Source: Sphingobacteriales bacterium 16-39-50
GTDB taxonomy: Bacteria; Bacteroidota; Bacteroidia; Sphingobacteriales; Sphingobacteriaceae
Length of the DNA stretch: 64,000 nt
Direction: 5' to 3'
NCBI GenBank assembly: GCA_002257025.1
Contig: NCHA01000001.1
Coordinates: forward strand, 62,001-126,000
Below the pieces are notes generated by a model. It was not told the DNA's origin. It was given only the letters and a program-made list of their open reading frames with translations, and searched no databases. Each line of letters begins with the position of its first letter. Positions within the stretch are counted from its first letter, which is position 1. The translations under genes were made by a program, and so were the position numbers. Shown here piece after piece: positions 8,613 to 18,048 of this stretch.

Positions 8613-8675
8613 GCATCAGACCTCATAACTCAGACATCTGACCTCAGACAACTGACAACTGATAACCGACAAAAG
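8613..8675. repeat. Heptad tract 1 (nine 7-nt units)
   Basis: Nine consecutive degenerate 7-mers without slippage: GCATCAG, ACCTCAT, AACTCAG, ACATCTG, ACCTCAG, ACAACTG twice, ATAACCG, ACAAAAG. It begins 6 nt after the stop codon of the haem-binding gene and runs into the following terminator. Confidence 0.8.
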
Positions 8676-8718
8676 AAAAGCCCCTCTTAGAACATTTCTG
8701 AAGAGGGGCTTTTCTTTT
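8671..8718. terminator. Bidirectional intrinsic terminator
   Basis: Perfect 18-bp inverted repeat (AAAAGAAAAGCCCCTCTT against its complement at 8701-8718) with a 12-nt loop. A-rich and T-rich flanks make it work both ways, between the haem-binding gene on the plus strand and the Nfu gene on the minus strand. Confidence 0.9.
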
Positions 8719-8732
8719 GCTGATATTATTCT

Positions 8733-9296
8733 TTATAAAGCTTCGGATACTACCTCTGTTACTTCAGGTACCATACGCTTTAAAAGATTCTCAATTCCTG
8801 ATTTAAGGGTAATTGTTGAAGAAGGACATCCGCTGCAAGAACCGCGTAACTCAACGGTAACAATGCCTTCTTTAAATGATCTGTAACTGATTGCACCACC
8901 ATCCTGCTCAACTGCAGGGCGAACATAATCATGCAGTATCTGCTGTATTTTTATTTCAGTTTCAGAACCTTCAAAACTCGCAAGCGCTTCTTCTTTCTCA
9001 ACGATATTAAGTTCCGACTCCACTGCTCCTTTTACAAATTCTTTTAAAATCGGTTCAATATCCTGCCAGTCTGCAGTTTCAGATTTGGTGATCGTAACAA
9101 AATTGCTTGCAAAAAACACACCGGTAACAAAATTGAATTTAAAGAGCTCACGTGCAAAATGCGACTTCTCAGCACTTTCCTTATTAGGGAAGTCAATACT
9201 GTTATTTGTAAGCAACTTGTTAACCAAAAACTTACGGGTAGCAGGATTTGGAGTAATTTCAGTATATACGTTTGTTGTTGATGTTGCAGTGCTCAT
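8733..9296 (-). CDS. NifU/Nfu-type Fe-S scaffold protein
   Basis: A 187-residue protein with two domains: an Nfu N-terminal domain (about 10-95, TPNPATRKFLVNKLL and the DFPNKESAEKSHFARELF segment) and a C-terminal NifU-like domain (about 115-185) with the cluster-binding CxxC in RGSCSGCPSS. Such proteins hold and deliver [4Fe-4S] clusters to apo-enzymes; candidates here include NuoB and MtaB, but that is inference. The N-terminal domain rules out a simple NifU tail. It is monocistronic, ends against the bidirectional terminator and has a -7 box upstream. Confidence 0.9.
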   Translation of the reverse strand: MSTATSTTNVYTEITPNPATRKFLVNKLLTNNSIDFPNKESAEKSHFARELFKFNFVTGVFFASNFVTITKSETADWQDIEPILKEFVKGAVESELNIVEKEEALASFEGSETEIKIQQILHDYVRPAVEQDGGAISYRSFKEGIVTVELRGSCSGCPSSTITLKSGIENLLKRMVPEVTEVVSEAL

Positions 9297-9313
9297 ATTC
9301 TTGTGTTTATATG

Positions 9314-9321
9314 CAAATTTA
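9314..9321 (-). promoter_or_regulatory. -7 box of the nfu gene
   Basis: Minus-strand TAAATTTG is an exact TAnnTTTG match 17 nt upstream of the start codon at 9296. Confidence 0.55.
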
Positions 9322-9355
9322 CTAATTTTTAAACTCCTGAACAGTCGAATTAAAG

Positions 9356-10720
9356 TTATGACACATGAATGACTGCCTGAATTCCAGTGTAATTGGAAGG
9401 AGAAATAGCTTTCAATTCCTGTTTCACTTCATCTGATATATCCAGTTTGTCAACAAATTCAGCAATAGTATTTCTATTGATTTGCTGATTGGTTCTGGTA
9501 AGATCTTTCAGTGCTTCATAGGGATTTGGATAGGCCTCACGTCTCAGAATGGTTTGTATAGCCTCGGCAACCACTGCCCAGTTTGATTCAAGATCTGCCT
9601 GAATACTTTCCTCATTAAGCAATAGTTTTTTAAAACCTCTTAAAGTCGATTTTATCGCAATCAGGGTATGTGCAACCGGCACTCCAATGTTTCTTAGCAC
9701 TGTCGAGTCTGTAAGGTCACGCTGTAATCTTGAAACAGGAAGCTTTGCTGCCAGGTGTTCAAAAATAGCATTTGCCAGACCCAGGTTACCTTCAGAATTT
9801 TCGAAGTCGATTGGATTGACCTTATGCGGCATTGCAGATGAACCTACTTCTCCTGCTTTGATTTGCTGCTTGAAGTAATTCATTGAAATATACGACCAGA
9901 TGTCTCTATTCAGATCTATCAGAATGCTGTTTATACGTTTCATAGCATCACAATGTGCTGCAAAATTATCGTAGTGTTCTATTTGAGTGGTATACTGAGA
10001 ACGGTTTAATTCCAGACGCTCATTCACGAACTTATTTGCAAAATCTGTCCAGTTAATTTCTGGGTAGGCTACATGGTGGGCATTAAAATTCCCTGTTGCA
10101 CCACCGAATTTAGCTGAAAACGGAATGGATTTCAGTTGTTCGAGCTGGGTTTCAATCCGCTCTACAAATACCTGAAACTCCTTGCCCAATAAAGTGGGTG
10201 AGGCTGGTTGCCCATGGGTATGAGCCAGCATAGGTATGGCCGACCATTCTGATACCCTTCCTTTGATATGGTCCAGTAGTTCGTTTATCGCAGGGAGATA
10301 GGATGAATGGACAGAAAGTTTAAAAGAGTGAGGAATAGCTGTATTATTTATATCCTGTGAAGTCAATCCAAAATGTATAAATTCTTTGAACTCATTTAAT
10401 CCCAGTTCATTAAACTTATCCTTAATAAAGTATTCGACAGCTTTTACATCATGATTGGTTGTTTTTTCTATCAGTTTAACTGCTTCAGCATCAGATTCAG
10501 AAAAATGCAAATACACTTTTCTCAAGGCTTCAAATTTACTTTTATCGAAATTTTTTAATTGGGGTAGAGGAATTTCGCATAATGAAATAAAATATTCTAC
10601 TTCAACATATACCCTGAACTTTATTAAAGCGGCTTCAGAGAAGTATGAGGATAGTTCCTGGGTAGAATTATGATAGCGTCCATCGATGGGAGAAATAGCA
10701 GATAATGGAGAAAAGTTCAT
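9356..10720 (-). CDS. purB: Adenylosuccinate lyase
   Basis: A 454-residue fumarase/aspartase-superfamily lyase that splits adenylosuccinate to AMP and SAICAR to AICAR, both releasing fumarate, in purine synthesis. The superfamily signature is GSSAMPHKVNPIDFENSEGN (about residue 295). MLAHTHGQPASPT and TTNHDVKAVEYF are further active-site segments, the His of THGQ being catalytic in the family. It belongs to the longer PurB subtype of proteobacteria and Bacteroidetes. It is not clustered with purE/purK, which lie 13 kb away. A near-consensus -7 box (TAACTTCG, minus strand, about 10734-10741) lies close upstream. Confidence 0.95.
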   Translation of the reverse strand: MNFSPLSAISPIDGRYHNSTQELSSYFSEAALIKFRVYVEVEYFISLCEIPLPQLKNFDKSKFEALRKVYLHFSESDAEAVKLIEKTTNHDVKAVEYFIKDKFNELGLNEFKEFIHFGLTSQDINNTAIPHSFKLSVHSSYLPAINELLDHIKGRVSEWSAIPMLAHTHGQPASPTLLGKEFQVFVERIETQLEQLKSIPFSAKFGGATGNFNAHHVAYPEINWTDFANKFVNERLELNRSQYTTQIEHYDNFAAHCDAMKRINSILIDLNRDIWSYISMNYFKQQIKAGEVGSSAMPHKVNPIDFENSEGNLGLANAIFEHLAAKLPVSRLQRDLTDSTVLRNIGVPVAHTLIAIKSTLRGFKKLLLNEESIQADLESNWAVVAEAIQTILRREAYPNPYEALKDLTRTNQQINRNTIAEFVDKLDISDEVKQELKAISPSNYTGIQAVIHVS

Positions 10721-10761
10721 GTCGGGATTTTTTGCGAAGTTACGATTTTTATTTATTGTCT

Positions 10762-10858
10762 GAGGTGAGAGTATGAGGTATGAGGTATGAGGTCTGAAGT
10801 ATGAGGTATGAGGTCAGACTTCCGACCTCAGACTTCCGACTCCTGGCTTCCGACCTCC
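10762..10858. repeat. Heptad tract 2 (two opposed arms)
   Basis: Thirteen 7-nt units and one 6-nt unit. The left arm is built of GAGGTAT-like units (10762-10116 boundary at 10816) and the right arm of their complements, GACTTCC/GACCTCA-like units (10817-10858), giving an inverted structure. It lies between purB and the TetR operator and is non-coding. Confidence 0.8.
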
Positions 10859-10883
10859 AATCTCATTAAATTAAATATTTTTT

Positions 10884-10917
10884 TATGGAAACTTTGGAAT
10901 TGTTAAAAGTTTCCATA
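10884..10917. promoter_or_regulatory. TetR operator and promoter of the efflux operon
   Basis: Perfect 12-bp inverted repeat, TATGGAAACTTT (10884-10895) and AAAGTTTCCATA (10906-10917), with a 10-bp spacer. It overlaps a probable -7 element (TAGTTTTA, 10916-10923), a position where bound repressor would block RNA polymerase. It lies 32 nt upstream of the tetR start. Confidence 0.8.
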
Positions 10918-10948
10918 GTTTTACCGCCGAATTAAAAAGAGGTGTGAA

Positions 10949-11566
10949 TTGGAAGTAGAAGAGTACATAATTTCTGAGTCTGATAAGCTTTTCTGCCAGT
11001 ATGGTTTTAAAAGTGTAACGATGGATGATATTGCCAGACATCTGGGAATGTCTAAAAAGACTATTTACACTCATTTTTGTGATAAGAATGAGATTGTGAA
11101 TATTGTTATTGACATGAAATTAAATTGTCAGAAATGTGTGATTAAAGAAAATATTGAGACAGCTGAAAATGCAGTTCATGAAGTATTTTTTTCTGTAACA
11201 AACATGAAGGAACTTTTATCTAATGTGAACCCGACGCTTTTTTATGATCTTCAGAAGTATCATCCACAGGCATGGATTTATTTTAAGGAGTTCAGGGAAA
11301 AGCACCTTTATTCAACTATTCATGAAAATTTGTTACGCGGAATCAAAGAGGGTTATTACCGGGATAATATTAAACCGGATATTTTGACTCAAATGAGATT
11401 GGAACAAATTGACCTGATCTTTAATGGCAATTCGACGTACACGAGCGGTAAATATGGAATTGTTCAGGTAATGTCAGAATTGACAGAACATTTTTTATAC
11501 GGGATATGTACTCTTAAAGGACATAAATTAATAAATAAGTACAAGGAAATAACTGAAGAAGAATAA
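10949..11566 (+). CDS. TetR-family repressor of the RND efflux operon
   Basis: A 205-residue TetR-type regulator. The N-terminal helix-turn-helix (about 5-50) has the family pattern SVTMDDIARHLGMSKKTIYTHF; the C-terminal ligand domain is divergent, as usual. The start is a TTG at 10949 with an unusually good Shine-Dalgarno site (AGAGG, 10938-10942) 6 nt upstream; no in-frame ATG lies nearby. It is the first gene of an operon with tolC-like, adaptor and pump genes (7-nt gap to the next). A palindromic operator directly upstream suggests autorepression relieved by a pump substrate, whose identity is unknown. Confidence 0.92.
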   Translation: MEVEEYIISESDKLFCQYGFKSVTMDDIARHLGMSKKTIYTHFCDKNEIVNIVIDMKLNCQKCVIKENIETAENAVHEVFFSVTNMKELLSNVNPTLFYDLQKYHPQAWIYFKEFREKHLYSTIHENLLRGIKEGYYRDNIKPDILTQMRLEQIDLIFNGNSTYTSGKYGIVQVMSELTEHFLYGICTLKGHKLINKYKEITEEE

Positions 11567-11573
11567 TACTACT

Positions 11574-12911
11574 ATGAAATACAAATACCTTACACTAATC
11601 CTGTGTCTTTTTAGCATAACTGATGTCAGGGCACAATTGACTGATACTGTTGCCCATTTTAGTCTACAGGAGGCTATCGAATATGCACAGAGAAATCAGA
11701 GTTCTATACAGAACGCTAAAATTGATGAAGAAATTGCAGCAAATACGGTTAAGCAGACTGTCGGAATTGGTTTGCCTCAGGTGAATGGAAGTGTAAACTT
11801 TCAGGATTTTCTGAAGGTCCCAACTAATTTAGTGCCGGGTGAAATCTTTGGACAACCAGGTAAATTATTGCCGGTTCAATTTGGTGTTAAATATCAATCT
11901 TCCTTTGGATTGGAACTCAATCAATTATTATTTGATGGTACTTATCTCGTTGGATTACAGGCCTCAAAGACCTACAAAGAACTCTCGAGTAAGAGCTTGA
12001 AGCGTAGCCGTATTGAAACTGCAGTTGCTGTCACTAAAGCATATTACTCAGTGCTCGTAAGTAATGAACAGTTAAATCTTCTGGATGCAAACATGCTTCG
12101 CTTAAAAAAGTCGCTGGATGATACGAAAGCCCTTTATAAGAATGGTTTCGTAGAAAAAATTGATGTTGATAGGCTCACAGTGCTTAATAATAACCTTGAA
12201 ACTGAACGTGAAAATGTAATCAGGCTTTTAGATCTCAATGTGAATCTGTTGAAGTTTCAGATGGGAATGAGTATTCAAAGTAAGCTTACATTAAAAGATT
12301 CTATAGCCGGGCTTCAGGTGGTTCAAACTTTCGCTGTTTCGGATACCAGTGCTTATAAAAACAGGATTGAATATTCATTACTTGAAACTCAGAAAAAGTT
12401 GAATGAACTTGATTTGAAGAGATATAAGAGCCAGTTTTTGCCATCGCTTTCTGCATTTGGTAATACCTCGCAAAATTTATTGGCTAATAGTTTTGGAAGT
12501 TTGTTTGACAGAAGTTTCCCAACAACCATTATCGGTTTCCGTCTGTCCGTTCCTCTTATCTCAGGTGGTATTAAACTCTATCAGGTTCGAAATGCAAAGC
12601 TTGAAATTCTGAAAACTCATAACAATCTGATCAATTTAAAAAATGGAATCAGACTTGAGGTTGAACAGGCTCAGACAACTTATCGGAATGGTTTGAAATC
12701 ACTCGAAAATCAAAACCGTAATATGGAGCTTGCTCAGGAAGTATTAAGGGTAACAAAAATTAAGTACGAGCAGGGTGTTGGTTCAAGTATAGAAGTTACA
12801 ACAGCCGAAACCTCTCTCAAGGAGGCACAGAACAACTACATCAATGCATTATATGATCTTTTAATCAACAAGGTTAACATGGATAAGGCATCAGGTAAGA
12901 TAGTTTATTAA
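11574..12911 (+). CDS. TolC-family outer-membrane efflux protein
   Basis: A 445-residue outer-membrane factor with a signal peptide (about 1-20, ending DVRAQ). Two TolC/OEP repeats are visible: long coiled-coil helices in each half (for example LDDTKALYKNGFVEKIDV near 190 and LEVEQAQTTYRNGLKSL near 360), separated by beta segments. The trimer would form the outer-membrane channel and periplasmic tunnel of the tripartite pump encoded by this operon. Downstream, 12912-13007 holds two small hairpins, including TCCGC/GCGGA at 12966-12980, before the adaptor gene; these may tune downstream expression. Confidence 0.93.
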   Translation: MKYKYLTLILCLFSITDVRAQLTDTVAHFSLQEAIEYAQRNQSSIQNAKIDEEIAANTVKQTVGIGLPQVNGSVNFQDFLKVPTNLVPGEIFGQPGKLLPVQFGVKYQSSFGLELNQLLFDGTYLVGLQASKTYKELSSKSLKRSRIETAVAVTKAYYSVLVSNEQLNLLDANMLRLKKSLDDTKALYKNGFVEKIDVDRLTVLNNNLETERENVIRLLDLNVNLLKFQMGMSIQSKLTLKDSIAGLQVVQTFAVSDTSAYKNRIEYSLLETQKKLNELDLKRYKSQFLPSLSAFGNTSQNLLANSFGSLFDRSFPTTIIGFRLSVPLISGGIKLYQVRNAKLEILKTHNNLINLKNGIRLEVEQAQTTYRNGLKSLENQNRNMELAQEVLRVTKIKYEQGVGSSIEVTTAETSLKEAQNNYINALYDLLINKVNMDKASGKIVY

Positions 12912-13007
12912 AAGATTATAAAAAAAATACCAGCCAGTTTTGCCGGCTTAACAAATGAAGAACTATCCGCCCTGAGCGGAACATTGAAAAACTCAAAAAT
13001 CACTCAA

Positions 13008-14102
13008 ATGAAAAGAATACTATTAATCTCTACTGTTTTTTTTCTGGCGTCTTGCGGAGGAAAACCAACCGATAAAAAATCTGAGCTTGAAGCCCTGAAG
13101 AAGGAGCGTGCAGAGTTAAACTCAAAAATAGAAAAACTTGAAGCTGAAGTTGGAAGTGTTTCTGCAGCCGAGGATGTAAAAGATGTATCTGTTTTAGAGC
13201 TGAAGGAAACTTCTTTCAAAAATTATTTGGAGGTTCAGGGAAAAGTTGATGCAGAAGAGAATGTACAGGTAAATCCTCAAGCCCAGGGTATTGTTACTGC
13301 TGTTTATGCTGTTATCGGACAAAATGTTAGTAAAGGACAGGTATTGGCACAAATAGATGATCAGGTTTTGCGCCAGAATATTTCTGAACTAGAAACTCAA
13401 CTCGACCTCGCAACAACGCTTTATGAGCGCCAAAAGAGTCTTTGGGATCAGAAGATTGGAACGGAAGTCCAGTTTTTGAATGCAAAAACCCAGCGTGATG
13501 CAGCTCAGCGCCGTATTGCGACCCTGAAGACCCAGGTTTCGATGTTCAAAATAAAATCTCCGATCTCCGGAACTATCGATGCGATGGATCTAAAAGTCGG
13601 ACAGGCAGTTTCACCGGGAATGTCAGGAATCAGGGTGGTGAATGCAAGTAAACTAAAGGCCAAAGCTTTGGTTGCCGAGTCGTACGCAAGCAGGGTTAAC
13701 CAGGGAGATAATGTTCAGGTAATATTACCTGATGTTCCTGATACGGTTTCAACAAAAATCTCATTCGCATCTAAAACCATAGATCCGGTATCAAGGAGCT
13801 TTAGTGTTGAAATAAAGCTTCCTTCAAATAGTAAGTATCGCCCTAATATGCTTTCAATTCTGAAAATAATTGATTATCAAAATCTAAAAGCATTGGTAGT
13901 TCCGGTAAATGCGATACAAAAGGCCGAAAATGGTGATTATCTATTTATTGAAGAAGGTGGTAAAGCAAAGCGTGTTAATGTACAGACAGGTAAAATTTCT
14001 GAAGGACAGGCTGAAATTATTTCTGGTCTCAAAGTAGGAGACAAGGTTATTATTGCAGGCACTAATGGTTTAAGTCCGGGTGACATAGTTAAAGCTAATT
14101 AA
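13008..14102 (+). CDS. RND efflux periplasmic adaptor lipoprotein
   Basis: A 364-residue membrane-fusion protein. I start at the ATG at 13008, which gives a lipoprotein signal ending in the lipobox FLASC; an upstream TTG would spoil it. Directly after the lipid-anchored cysteine is a charged helical stretch (about 24-50, LEALKKERAELNSKIEKLEA) that looks like an extra coiled coil. Then follow the biotinyl-lipoyl halves (VNPQAQGIVTAVYAVIGQNVSKGQVLAQI and its partner PISGTIDAMDLKVGQAV), the alpha hairpin, and the beta-barrel and membrane-proximal domains. It bridges the TolC-like channel and the RND pump. Confidence 0.93.
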   Translation: MKRILLISTVFFLASCGGKPTDKKSELEALKKERAELNSKIEKLEAEVGSVSAAEDVKDVSVLELKETSFKNYLEVQGKVDAEENVQVNPQAQGIVTAVYAVIGQNVSKGQVLAQIDDQVLRQNISELETQLDLATTLYERQKSLWDQKIGTEVQFLNAKTQRDAAQRRIATLKTQVSMFKIKSPISGTIDAMDLKVGQAVSPGMSGIRVVNASKLKAKALVAESYASRVNQGDNVQVILPDVPDTVSTKISFASKTIDPVSRSFSVEIKLPSNSKYRPNMLSILKIIDYQNLKALVVPVNAIQKAENGDYLFIEEGGKAKRVNVQTGKISEGQAEIISGLKVGDKVIIAGTNGLSPGDIVKAN

Positions 14103-14145
14103 TTGTATCTACCAATTAAAGACAGCATCATAATTTTAAAATAAG

Positions 14146-17100
14146 ATGGAAGACATTAACAAAGAATTTAAACCATCCAGTTGGGCAATTGAAAATAGAA
14201 CAGCCATTTATGTGCTGACTGTTATTATTGCAGTGATTGGATATTTTTCATACAAAGGATTGCCAAAGGAGAATTTTCCCGAAGTTGTAATCCCTAAAAT
14301 ATTTATTCAGACGGTTTATCCGGGTACTTCTCCAGCCAATATGGAGAATCTGGTGACTAAACAGATCGAAAAGCAATTGAAGTCGGCTTCTGGTTTAAAA
14401 AGGATCACCTCTAATTCTTACCAGGATTTCTCAATAATTACAGCTGAATTTAACACGAATGTTGAAACCAAAGATGCCAAACAAAGGGTTAAGGACGCGG
14501 TTGATAAGGCAAGACAGGATCTTCCTTCTGATCTGCCCAATGAACCCAATGTGATGGACATTAACCTTTCGGATTTACCGATCATGTACCTGAATATATC
14601 GGGTGATTATGACCTGAAAAGCCTGAAGAAATATGCTGAGGAAGTTCAGGATCAGATTGAAAGCCTGAAAGAAATTTCCGGTGTTGACATTGTCGGTGCT
14701 CTTGAACAGGAGGTTCAGATCAATGCCGACCTGAATAAGATGGCAGCAGCTCAGATTTCCTTTGGTGATATAGAACGTGCCGTGGGTTATGAAAACCTTA
14801 CCATTTCTGGAGGAACCATAAAAATGGATGGGGTTCGTAGAACGCTGAATGTAAAAAAAGAATTCGTCAGTGCTCAGGAATTATCCAATCTGATTATTAA
14901 AACCCCTACAGGATCCTCTGTATACCTAAGAGATATTGCTGAAGTTAAAGATTCATTCAAGGAGCAGGAAAGTTATGCGCGTTTGTATGGAAAGAATGTA
15001 ATCACTCTGAATGTTAAAAAGAGAAGCGGTGAAAATCTGATCGATGCATCTGATAAGATTAATGCATTGATCAAGGAGATGAAAGTCAGTTCATTGCCTA
15101 AAAATCTGAATATAACAGTAACTGGCGATCAATCGGACAGAACCCGTATCACTTTACATGACCTTATTAACACCATTATTATAGGATTCATTCTGGTAAC
15201 GGTTATCCTGATGTTCTTCATGGGTATCACCAATGCCTTGTTTGTCGCATTATCGGTTCCATTGTCCATGTTCATCGCTTTTATGGCTATGCCTGCCCTT
15301 GGGGGAATAATGGGCTTCAGCTTTACCATGAATATGATGGTTTTGTTCTCTTTCCTGCTGGGACTTGGAATTGTTGTGGATGATGCAATCGTAGTGATTG
15401 AAAACACACACCGAATCTTCGACAATGGAAAGGTTCCAATTAAGAAAGCAGCAAAAATTGCTGCTGCAGAGGTGTTCTTGCCGGTGCTTTCGGGTACACT
15501 GACTACATTGGCTCCCTTCGTGCCATTATTATTCTGGCCTGGGGTGATAGGTGAATTTATGTTCTTCCTGCCAATGACATTGATCATCACTCTTCTTGCT
15601 TCGCTATTGGTGGCTTATATAATTAACCCTGTATTTGCAGTTGATTTCATGGAACCTGAAGATCACTCGGTTAAAAAGCCATCCTTTGACAAAAGTGTAA
15701 GAAAGAATCTGCTTATATTTTTAGGTGCTGCAATACTAGGATATGTGATCAATTTTGGAATCGGAAATCTGGTGGTTTTCGTTGGATTACTTTATCTGCT
15801 GAACCATTTTTATCTGAGCAATGCGATCCGGAATTTCCAAACAAAAATTTGGCCTCGTGCACAGGATAAATATGTATCACTGCTTAAATGGGCGATATTA
15901 AGACCAAGAACTATGCTTTGGGGTACTGTAGGATTGTTTTTTCTAACTCTTCTTCTGATCTCAGTGGTTCCTCCAAAAATTGTGTTCTTTCCAAAGTCAG
16001 ATCCGAATTTTGTTTATGTCTATATCCAGTTACCGGTTGGCACAGATCAGGCATATACAAATGAGGTAGTGAAGAAGGTCGAAGAAAATGTGACCAAAGT
16101 TGTAGGAAGGGATAATAAGGATGTATCCTCAATTCTGTCAAATGTTACAATTGGAGTAACAGATCCTCAAAGTGAAGATCAGGGACAGTATTCCAATATG
16201 GGAAAGGTCACTGTAGCATTTGTGAGTTTTGGAAAACGTACGGGTGAAAGCACTTCGGTTTACCTTGATAGAATAAGGGAGGCAGTAAAAGGAATTCCCG
16301 GTGCTGAAATTACAGTAGCTCAGGAACAATCGGGTCCGCCAACAGCCAAGCCGATTAGTATTGAGATTACTGGAGATAATCTTGATTCTCTCGTAAAAGT
16401 CTCAGAAAACCTGAAACAATATCTTGATAGTCGTCAGATTGCCGGTGTTGAAGAGTTGAAGTCAGATTTTCAGAATAATAAGCCTGAGATTATTTTCGAT
16501 ATAGATCGTGAACGGGCTAACCGTGAGGGAATTTCCAGCGGACAAATTGGAATGGATTTGCGTACGGCTATTTTTGGAAAAGAAGTTTCGAAGTTCCGTG
16601 ATGCAAATGAAGATTATGAGATCAACCTGAGGGCGAACGAAAGCCAGAAAAACAATCTGGATGCTTTAAGGAATATGAAAGTTACTTACCGCGATATGGG
16701 TATGGGTGGAATTATCCGCCAGGTACCACTTTCTTCTTTTGCGACTATAGATTATGTAAATACATACGGAGGAATCAAACGCAAGCAGGAGAAGAGAATC
16801 ATCATTCTTTCATCCAATGTGTTAGGTGAGTATAATCCGAATGAGGTTGTGGCTAATATACAACGTGAAATTGATCAGTTTAAGGCTCCTGCCGGGGTTG
16901 AAGTTAATATGGCAGGTGAACAGGAAGAACAGCAGGAAACAATGCTTTTCCTTGGCACTGCATTGATGATCTCCTTAGGACTTATTCTTATTATTCTGGT
17001 AACTCAGTTTAACTCAATTACAAAGCCACTGATTATCCTGAGCGAGATATTATTAAGTATAATTGGGGTATTGCTTGGTGTTACCATATTCCGAATGGAG

Positions 17101-17532
17101 ATGTCTATTGTAATGTCGGGAGTGGGTATTATTGCTCTTGCAGGTATTGTTGTTCGAAATGGAATTCTGTTGGTAGAATTTACTGATTTAATGATTGAAC
17201 AGGGAATGGATATCAAGGATGCCATTATTGAAGCCGGCAGAACCAGGATGACTCCGGTATTGCTAACGGCTACAGCAACCATGTTAGGCTTAATTCCACT
17301 GGCTGTAGGTTTGAATATGGATTTTGTTACTCTGTTTACAGAGTTTGACGCAAACCTTTATTTCGGTGGAGATAACGTTGCTTTCTGGGGACCGCTATCA
17401 TGGACCATGATATTCGGCCTTGGTTTTGCAACCTTCCTGACCTTGATTCTGGTTCCATGTATGTTATTGATTGGAGATTCAAACTCAAAACGAATAAAAG
17501 GCTGGTTTAAGAAAAAACCTGAAGCAGTTTAG
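14146..17532 (+). CDS. AcrB/HAE1-type RND efflux permease
   Basis: A 1128-residue inner-membrane proton-driven pump, about 80 residues longer than E. coli AcrB. Twelve transmembrane segments fall in two groups, with two large periplasmic loops. Two adjacent aspartates of the proton relay are kept in LGIVVDDAIVVIENTHR. The second half has the equivalent VGIIALAGIVVRNGILLVEF. An extra hydrophobic insertion near residues 515-560 (between the first and second halves) accounts for much of the added length. Substrates cannot be predicted; the operon organisation TetR-OMF-MFP-RND indicates inducible multidrug or toxic-compound export. Confidence 0.95.
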   Translation: MEDINKEFKPSSWAIENRTAIYVLTVIIAVIGYFSYKGLPKENFPEVVIPKIFIQTVYPGTSPANMENLVTKQIEKQLKSASGLKRITSNSYQDFSIITAEFNTNVETKDAKQRVKDAVDKARQDLPSDLPNEPNVMDINLSDLPIMYLNISGDYDLKSLKKYAEEVQDQIESLKEISGVDIVGALEQEVQINADLNKMAAAQISFGDIERAVGYENLTISGGTIKMDGVRRTLNVKKEFVSAQELSNLIIKTPTGSSVYLRDIAEVKDSFKEQESYARLYGKNVITLNVKKRSGENLIDASDKINALIKEMKVSSLPKNLNITVTGDQSDRTRITLHDLINTIIIGFILVTVILMFFMGITNALFVALSVPLSMFIAFMAMPALGGIMGFSFTMNMMVLFSFLLGLGIVVDDAIVVIENTHRIFDNGKVPIKKAAKIAAAEVFLPVLSGTLTTLAPFVPLLFWPGVIGEFMFFLPMTLIITLLASLLVAYIINPVFAVDFMEPEDHSVKKPSFDKSVRKNLLIFLGAAILGYVINFGIGNLVVFVGLLYLLNHFYLSNAIRNFQTKIWPRAQDKYVSLLKWAILRPRTMLWGTVGLFFLTLLLISVVPPKIVFFPKSDPNFVYVYIQLPVGTDQAYTNEVVKKVEENVTKVVGRDNKDVSSILSNVTIGVTDPQSEDQGQYSNMGKVTVAFVSFGKRTGESTSVYLDRIREAVKGIPGAEITVAQEQSGPPTAKPISIEITGDNLDSLVKVSENLKQYLDSRQIAGVEELKSDFQNNKPEIIFDIDRERANREGISSGQIGMDLRTAIFGKEVSKFRDANEDYEINLRANESQKNNLDALRNMKVTYRDMGMGGIIRQVPLSSFATIDYVNTYGGIKRKQEKRIIILSSNVLGEYNPNEVVANIQREIDQFKAPAGVEVNMAGEQEEQQETMLFLGTALMISLGLILIILVTQFNSITKPLIILSEILLSIIGVLLGVTIFRMEMSIVMSGVGIIALAGIVVRNGILLVEFTDLMIEQGMDIKDAIIEAGRTRMTPVLLTATATMLGLIPLAVGLNMDFVTLFTEFDANLYFGGDNVAFWGPLSWTMIFGLGFATFLTLILVPCMLLIGDSNSKRIKGWFKKKPEAV

Positions 17533-17554
17533 AGCTTGTGCTGAAATATTCTGA

Positions 17555-17586
17555 GGCGGGTCATATTAACATGACCCGCTTTTTTA
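17555..17586 (+). terminator. Intrinsic terminator of the efflux operon
   Basis: Stem GCGGGTCAT/ATGACCCGC with a 6-nt loop followed by TTTTTTATT, 23 nt after the pump stop codon. Confidence 0.9.
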
Positions 17587-18048
17587 TTGGATTTAGTTTT
17601 AACGTGAACTCGACATAAAATAAAAAACCGCATATAAACATAGTATTTTATAGCGACCACCCTTCATTTTAGACACAGATAGCCTTGAAGCTTAACTTCA
17701 ATCTATATGATTTAAAATCTATGGTTCCTTTAAAGCAGAATATAAGTCTATCTATGTGGTTAAATATTAGTCTTTAGATATTTATATATTCGAACTCACC
17801 TTAGTTTTAGTATTCTTCTTTTCAATATCAGTTTTGCTGGTGTTAATCTGTGTTATATATTTTCAAAATTCAGGCTTAATCTTAATAAATGATTGAATTT
17901 ATACTAATCCTGATTAGGGAAATCCTATTTAACCTGAAAGCACTTTTCGGGATCATTTAAGTCTTCTAAATCTATTTTTTCGCTCCTTTTCGTTTTACCA
18001 TTTAGTAAATTTCAGATAAACAAGAGTATAAACAAACAGAATTTCGTT
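17587..18048. other. Gene-free interval after the efflux operon
   Basis: About 460 nt of AT-rich sequence with no open frame of coding character on either strand and no recognised RNA. Frames near 17990-18048 run open into the pseudogene described next and may be its decayed 5' part; no start codon is identifiable there. Confidence 0.5.

Noticed and set aside
15129-15590. Antisense 153-codon frame within the RND pump gene
   Set aside because: It is the complement of a membrane-segment-rich part of a well-supported gene and has no family features.
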